From Metabacillus litoralis (GTDB lineage: Bacteria > Bacillota > Bacilli > Bacillales > Bacillaceae): a stretch of DNA of 64,000 bases. Positions 60,797-64,000 of this stretch are shown one piece after another (positions within the stretch are counted from its first letter, which is position 1; each line of letters opens with the position of its first letter). The notes below the pieces were generated by a model. The model saw nothing but the letters and a program-made list of their open reading frames with translations. It ran no database searches and was not told where the DNA came from. A program made the position numbers and the translations under genes. The stretch spans positions 1 to 64,000 of the forward strand of contig NZ_VOQF01000012.1 in assembly GCF_007994985.1 (NCBI RefSeq), written 5' to 3'.

Positions 60797-62256
60797 ATAT
60801 AGATAGTCAAAGTAGTAATACAACGCAACAAGAAATGAGCGAATTTAGAGTAGTACCTATCCTTGTTTCTTTCCTAATTGCTGGTTTTATTGGCTTGTTT
60901 AGTGAAACAGCATTGAATATGGCACTAGGTAGTTTAATCAAGGATTTTGGTATACATGAAACAACCGCTCAATGGTTAACAACAGGTTATCTTTTAACTT
61001 TAGGTATTCTCGTGCCGGTTTCTGGACTTATATTACAGTGGTTTACGACAAGACAATTATTTATTGTTTCAATTGCACTTTCAATTATTGGTACTTTAAT
61101 AGCTGCACTTGCTCCAACTTTTGAGTTTTTAATGATTGCACGTGTTGTTCAAGCGATGGGTACAGCTCTAATGCTGCCACTAATGTTTAACACGATTTTG
61201 ATTATCGTCCCACCTTATAAGCGTGGGAAAATTATGGGGTTATTGGGCCTTGTTATTATGTTCGCCCCTGCTGTTGGACCAACATTATCAGGTCTTATTC
61301 TACAGTCACTTTCATGGCATTGGATCTTCTGGATCTCACTACCATTCTTGGTAATTGCATTAATCTTCGGATCAGTTTTCATGCAAAATGTTTCTACACC
61401 TACGAAGCCTAAGATCGACATTGTATCGATCGCCCTATCAACAATTGGTTTTGGTGGTGTGGTATATGGATTTAGTAGTGCTGGTGAAGGTGGCGGCTGG
61501 GGAGAACCAATCGTGATCATTTCCATAGCTGTTGGTCTTCTTTCACTAGTTCTATTTAGCATTCGTCAAACAAAAATGAAACAACCAATGTTAAATCTTC
61601 GTGCCTTTAAATACCCAATGTTTGTTGTCGGGTTATTGTTAGTTCTTGTTAGTATGATGATCATTTTATCATCAATGATTTTACTACCATTATATTTACA
61701 ATCATCTTTAGCTTTAAGTACATTCGCAGCAGGTTTATTGCTTCTTCCTGGTGGTATCATAAACGGTCTTCTTTCTCCAGTTATGGGAAGCTTATTCGAC
61801 CGTTTCGGACCTAAATGGTTAGTTATTCCAGGTCTTGTGCTTGTTACAGCCGCTTTATTTGGTTTTTCTACAATTGATTTAGAAACAACATCTGCATTTA
61901 TTGTGGCTATGCACATTGTCATCATGATTGGTGTTTCAATGATTATGATGCCTGCTCAAACAAATGGCTTGAATCAACTACCACCTGAACTATATCCAGA
62001 TGGTACAGCAATTATGAACACTTTACAGCAAGTAGCAGGAGCTATTGGTACAGCTGTAGCTATCTCTATCTTATCGTCTGGAACTGAAAAGTATCTACAA
62101 AATGTCACTGATTTAGCAAACCCAGCAAATCAATTGCTTGCTTTTACATCTGGTGTGCAGGACGCATTTGTTTTTGCTATTGTAGTGGCGATCGTTGGAT
62201 TTATTATTGGTTTATTTATTAAACGAGTTAAAGTTGAGCAGCAGCAAGCTTCTTAA
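60793..62256 (+). CDS. lmrB: Drug:H+ antiporter LmrB-like (MFS, DHA2 family)
   Basis: 487 residues, 14 membrane helices. DHA2 features: WLTTGYLLTLGILVPVSGLI, helix 5 motif APAVGPTLSGLILQSLSW (motif C of antiporters) and the loop GSLFDRFGPKWLVIPG. Exports lincomycin and other toxic compounds in B. subtilis; precise substrates here unknown. Translationally coupled to lmrA; terminator at 62338. Confidence 0.88.
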   Translation: MNIDSQSSNTTQQEMSEFRVVPILVSFLIAGFIGLFSETALNMALGSLIKDFGIHETTAQWLTTGYLLTLGILVPVSGLILQWFTTRQLFIVSIALSIIGTLIAALAPTFEFLMIARVVQAMGTALMLPLMFNTILIIVPPYKRGKIMGLLGLVIMFAPAVGPTLSGLILQSLSWHWIFWISLPFLVIALIFGSVFMQNVSTPTKPKIDIVSIALSTIGFGGVVYGFSSAGEGGGWGEPIVIISIAVGLLSLVLFSIRQTKMKQPMLNLRAFKYPMFVVGLLLVLVSMMIILSSMILLPLYLQSSLALSTFAAGLLLLPGGIINGLLSPVMGSLFDRFGPKWLVIPGLVLVTAALFGFSTIDLETTSAFIVAMHIVIMIGVSMIMMPAQTNGLNQLPPELYPDGTAIMNTLQQVAGAIGTAVAISILSSGTEKYLQNVTDLANPANQLLAFTSGVQDAFVFAIVVAIVGFIIGLFIKRVKVEQQQAS

Positions 62257-62337
62257 TATATTTAGCTTTAGTAAAAGCTCTTTTGTGAACAGTTTTTTTG
62301 AATAAAGTATGATCATCAATGATAGCATTATAAAAAC

Positions 62338-62372
62338 TAGTTCCCTGTTATAACAGGGGACTAATTTTTATT
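62338..62372 (+). terminator. Terminator of lmrAB
   Basis: TAGT.CCCTGTTA / TAACAGGG.ACTA stem, almost perfect, with ATTTTTATTT tail. Confidence 0.8.
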
Positions 62373-62533
62373 TCATTTAGGTTCTGTTAAACCTTGTTGT
62401 TGATTTCCGTTATAGCAAACATTGCCTCTGACTCCAACCAAGACGGTGCTTTAACTAGTTATTGAGTGGCTGATGTTATCATGAGTTCATTGGTTCCAAT
62501 GTTGGTGAGCAAGCCAGTACCTCGTACAGTATA

Positions 62534-62998
62534 TTAATTCCTTCTTATTTTCAAATAAAGGGTTTGAAACATATATAATATAGGTACCTTAGATAAGAAA
62601 TAAAGAAAAAATTGGAAATTATTAATGCGAACTAAGGAATAATACTTTAATTTTTCTGCAAAAAATGAGAATGGAAATGCAATAAAGGCATGTACTAATG
62701 AATTGAGTAAAATAAACCGACTAAAATTTCCGTATGTCAGTTTAAGTGTCCACAATGCTACCATTAGAAAAGGACCAAGTTGAAAAGGGAATTCCCCAAA
62801 TAAAGATGACTTGGGTTTATTATAAAAAACCCACCATCTTTGTTTTTTTCCATAACGTTGATGAAGCATTTCAATCAGCAAAATAAGGATTGATGCTGGA
62901 AGAAATCTCTTTAAATTTCGTAATCCTAATGCGGGTAATGTCAAAAATGACACAACTACCATACCTATATTAAGTAACCATTGATTTTTCGTTGACAC
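62534..62998 (-). CDS. Hypothetical integral membrane protein, 154 aa
   Basis: About four membrane helices, with aromatic-rich polar segments (YGKKQRWWVFYNKPKSSLFG, then EFPFQLGPFLMVALWTLKLT). The layout recalls the CBO0543-like families but the match is loose. GAAAGGAG lies upstream of the ATG. Single gene; function unknown. Confidence 0.6.
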   Translation of the reverse strand: MSTKNQWLLNIGMVVVSFLTLPALGLRNLKRFLPASILILLIEMLHQRYGKKQRWWVFYNKPKSSLFGEFPFQLGPFLMVALWTLKLTYGNFSRFILLNSLVHAFIAFPFSFFAEKLKYYSLVRINNFQFFLYFLSKVPILYMFQTLYLKIRRN

Positions 62999-63180
62999 CT
63001 TTACAACTCCTTTCTTTCTTAAGATTTACCTATACTTATCAAGATATTCTCAAATTTGGCCTGATTACTTACCTTAAATTCAATTGATATTTAACTTGAA
63101 TTTTCCCCAGTAACTGTCAATAATATGAATATTGAAGTCTTTTCCAATTAAATTCAATTCCAACAAAGGGAGTATAACTA

Positions 63181-64000
63181 ATGTCAACTGCTTCTATTGA
63201 AAAACAAACAATACCTTCTGATCAACAAACAAAAACTGCCTATAATATTTTATTCATCATTGGTTTTTGTCATCTATTAAATGACAGTATTCAGTCCGTT
63301 ATTCCGGCGATGTTTCCAATCTTAGAAAAATCAATGGGATTAACTTTTACACAGCTTGGTCTTATTGGATTTTCACTTAATATGGTTTCATCTGTTATGC
63401 AGCCTGTTGTGGGTTTATATACAGATAAACGCCCTATTCCATATGCATTACCTATTGGTTTAACAAGCTCTATGCTTGGTGTGCTTGGTTTAGCCTTTGC
63501 ACCATCATTTATCACAATCCTACTTTCCGTTATCTTTATTGGATTAGGTTCAGCTATATTTCATCCAGAGGGCTCACGTGTTGCCTATTTAGCTGCTGGA
63601 AATCGTCGGGGACTTGCACAATCAATTTATCAGGTTGGAGGAAATAGCGGTCAAGCACTTGCACCTGTTATTACTGCATTAATTCTTGTTCCTCTTGGTC
63701 AATTTGGCGCAATTTGGTTTACAGTTGTAGCTGGAATAGCAGTTGTGTTTCTTTTCTACATAGCTGGTTGGTATTCTAGAAAAGTTCAAGCAGCAACACC
63801 AATTAAAAAAATGGCAAAAACAACAAATACAAAACAACCTGCCATTTCTAAAGCAGTTCGCAATGCCATTCTTGTCATCATATTCCTTATTTTCGCGCGA
63901 ACTTGGTACGGTAGTGCTATTGCTAACTTTTACACATTCTACGCCATTGAAAAATTCAATTTAACAATTGCAGGGTCTCAAATGTATATTTTTGTCTTTC
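63181..64000 (+). CDS. MFS transporter, fosmidomycin-resistance (Fsr) type, partial
   Basis: Starts MSTASIEKQTIPSDQQTKTA after AAAGGGAG and runs off the window end (273 codons seen). Membrane helices from residue 22: FIIGFCHLLNDSIQSVIPAM is the Fsr-type first helix, with GLYTDKRP in the helix 2-3 loop and IFHPEGSRVAYLAAGNRRG, a hallmark of the Fsr family. Probable drug exporter. The C-terminal half is outside the window. Confidence 0.85.
   Translation, partial: MSTASIEKQTIPSDQQTKTAYNILFIIGFCHLLNDSIQSVIPAMFPILEKSMGLTFTQLGLIGFSLNMVSSVMQPVVGLYTDKRPIPYALPIGLTSSMLGVLGLAFAPSFITILLSVIFIGLGSAIFHPEGSRVAYLAAGNRRGLAQSIYQVGGNSGQALAPVITALILVPLGQFGAIWFTVVAGIAVVFLFYIAGWYSRKVQAATPIKKMAKTTNTKQPAISKAVRNAILVIIFLIFARTWYGSAIANFYTFYAIEKFNLTIAGSQMYIFVF

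Overview
This is an AT-rich, low-GC Firmicute chromosome segment from a spore-forming Bacillaceae member, of the Bacillus/Metabacillus type. The grounds are strong GGAGG-type ribosome binding sites, GTG/TTG starts, a probable small acid-soluble spore protein gene with a SigG-like promoter, SigB-like promoters, and gene order that follows the Bacillus subtilis yfk-yfl-yfm region (yfkAB, yfkC, yfkD, yfkF, yfkH-I-J, yfkK, yfkM, yflJ, nos, yfmR). No prophage, transposase, insertion sequence, integrase or CRISPR array is visible. The window looks like core chromosome with several families of short intergenic repeats. All identifications come from reading the sequence and remembered family features; no database search was run.

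Layout. 0-0.7 kb: a 5S rRNA gene on the minus strand with its own promoter, then a small SE1561-family gene. 1-13 kb: the yfk block (radical SAM YfkAB, MscS-type YfkC, YfkD, a YitT/YczE-type membrane protein, PNPOx-like and OsmC proteins, MFS YfkF, GNAT, YfkH/I/J, YfkK, YfkM), with SigB-like promoters in front of yfkJ, yfkM and the PNPOx-like gene, and a predicted free-standing small RNA at 5251-5373. 13-21 kb: an alpha/beta hydrolase, a phytoene desaturase-like flavoprotein, a lipoprotein, an AGCS amino-acid:Na+ symporter, a HipA-like kinase and an MFS transporter. 21-29.4 kb: a chemoreceptor, YflJ, bacterial nitric oxide synthase, a 5-formyl-THF cyclo-ligase relative, the ABC-F protein YfmR and the globin-coupled aerotaxis receptor HemAT. 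29.4-33.5 kb: a YtrA-type GntR regulator with its ABC transporter (permease interrupted by an in-frame stop), then spore-related small genes.

33.6-41.4 kb: a second AGCS symporter and a glycerol-3-phosphate uptake cluster read right to left (glpP, ugpC, ugpA, ugpE, ugpB, then ugpQ). Upstream lie a four-repeat PhoP-box-like array and an intrinsic terminator in the leader. Together these suggest phosphate starvation control plus GlpP antitermination. 41.4-46.3 kb: two tandem structured repeats, a heterodimeric ABC exporter (YfiB/YfiC-like) and an aldose-1-epimerase-like protein. 47.6-50.2 kb: PadR regulator with chromate transporter ChrA, and an aldo/keto reductase. 50.8-55.2 kb: a CBO0543-type membrane protein and the natK-natR / natA-natB sodium-export locus with a LytTR-type operator. 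55.4-64 kb: TauE/SafE permease, ilvD, an aromatic-acid-exporter-like protein that appears to start at ATT, lmrA-lmrB with an operator overlapping the promoter start, a membrane protein, and the beginning of a fosmidomycin-resistance-type MFS gene cut by the window end.

The points most worth a second look are the PhoP-box/GlpP leader of the ugp cluster, the small RNA candidate, the ATT-start gene, the in-frame stop in the YtrA-linked permease, the three-copy hairpin-plus-tail element, and the exact 21-bp repeat array at 27.8 kb.
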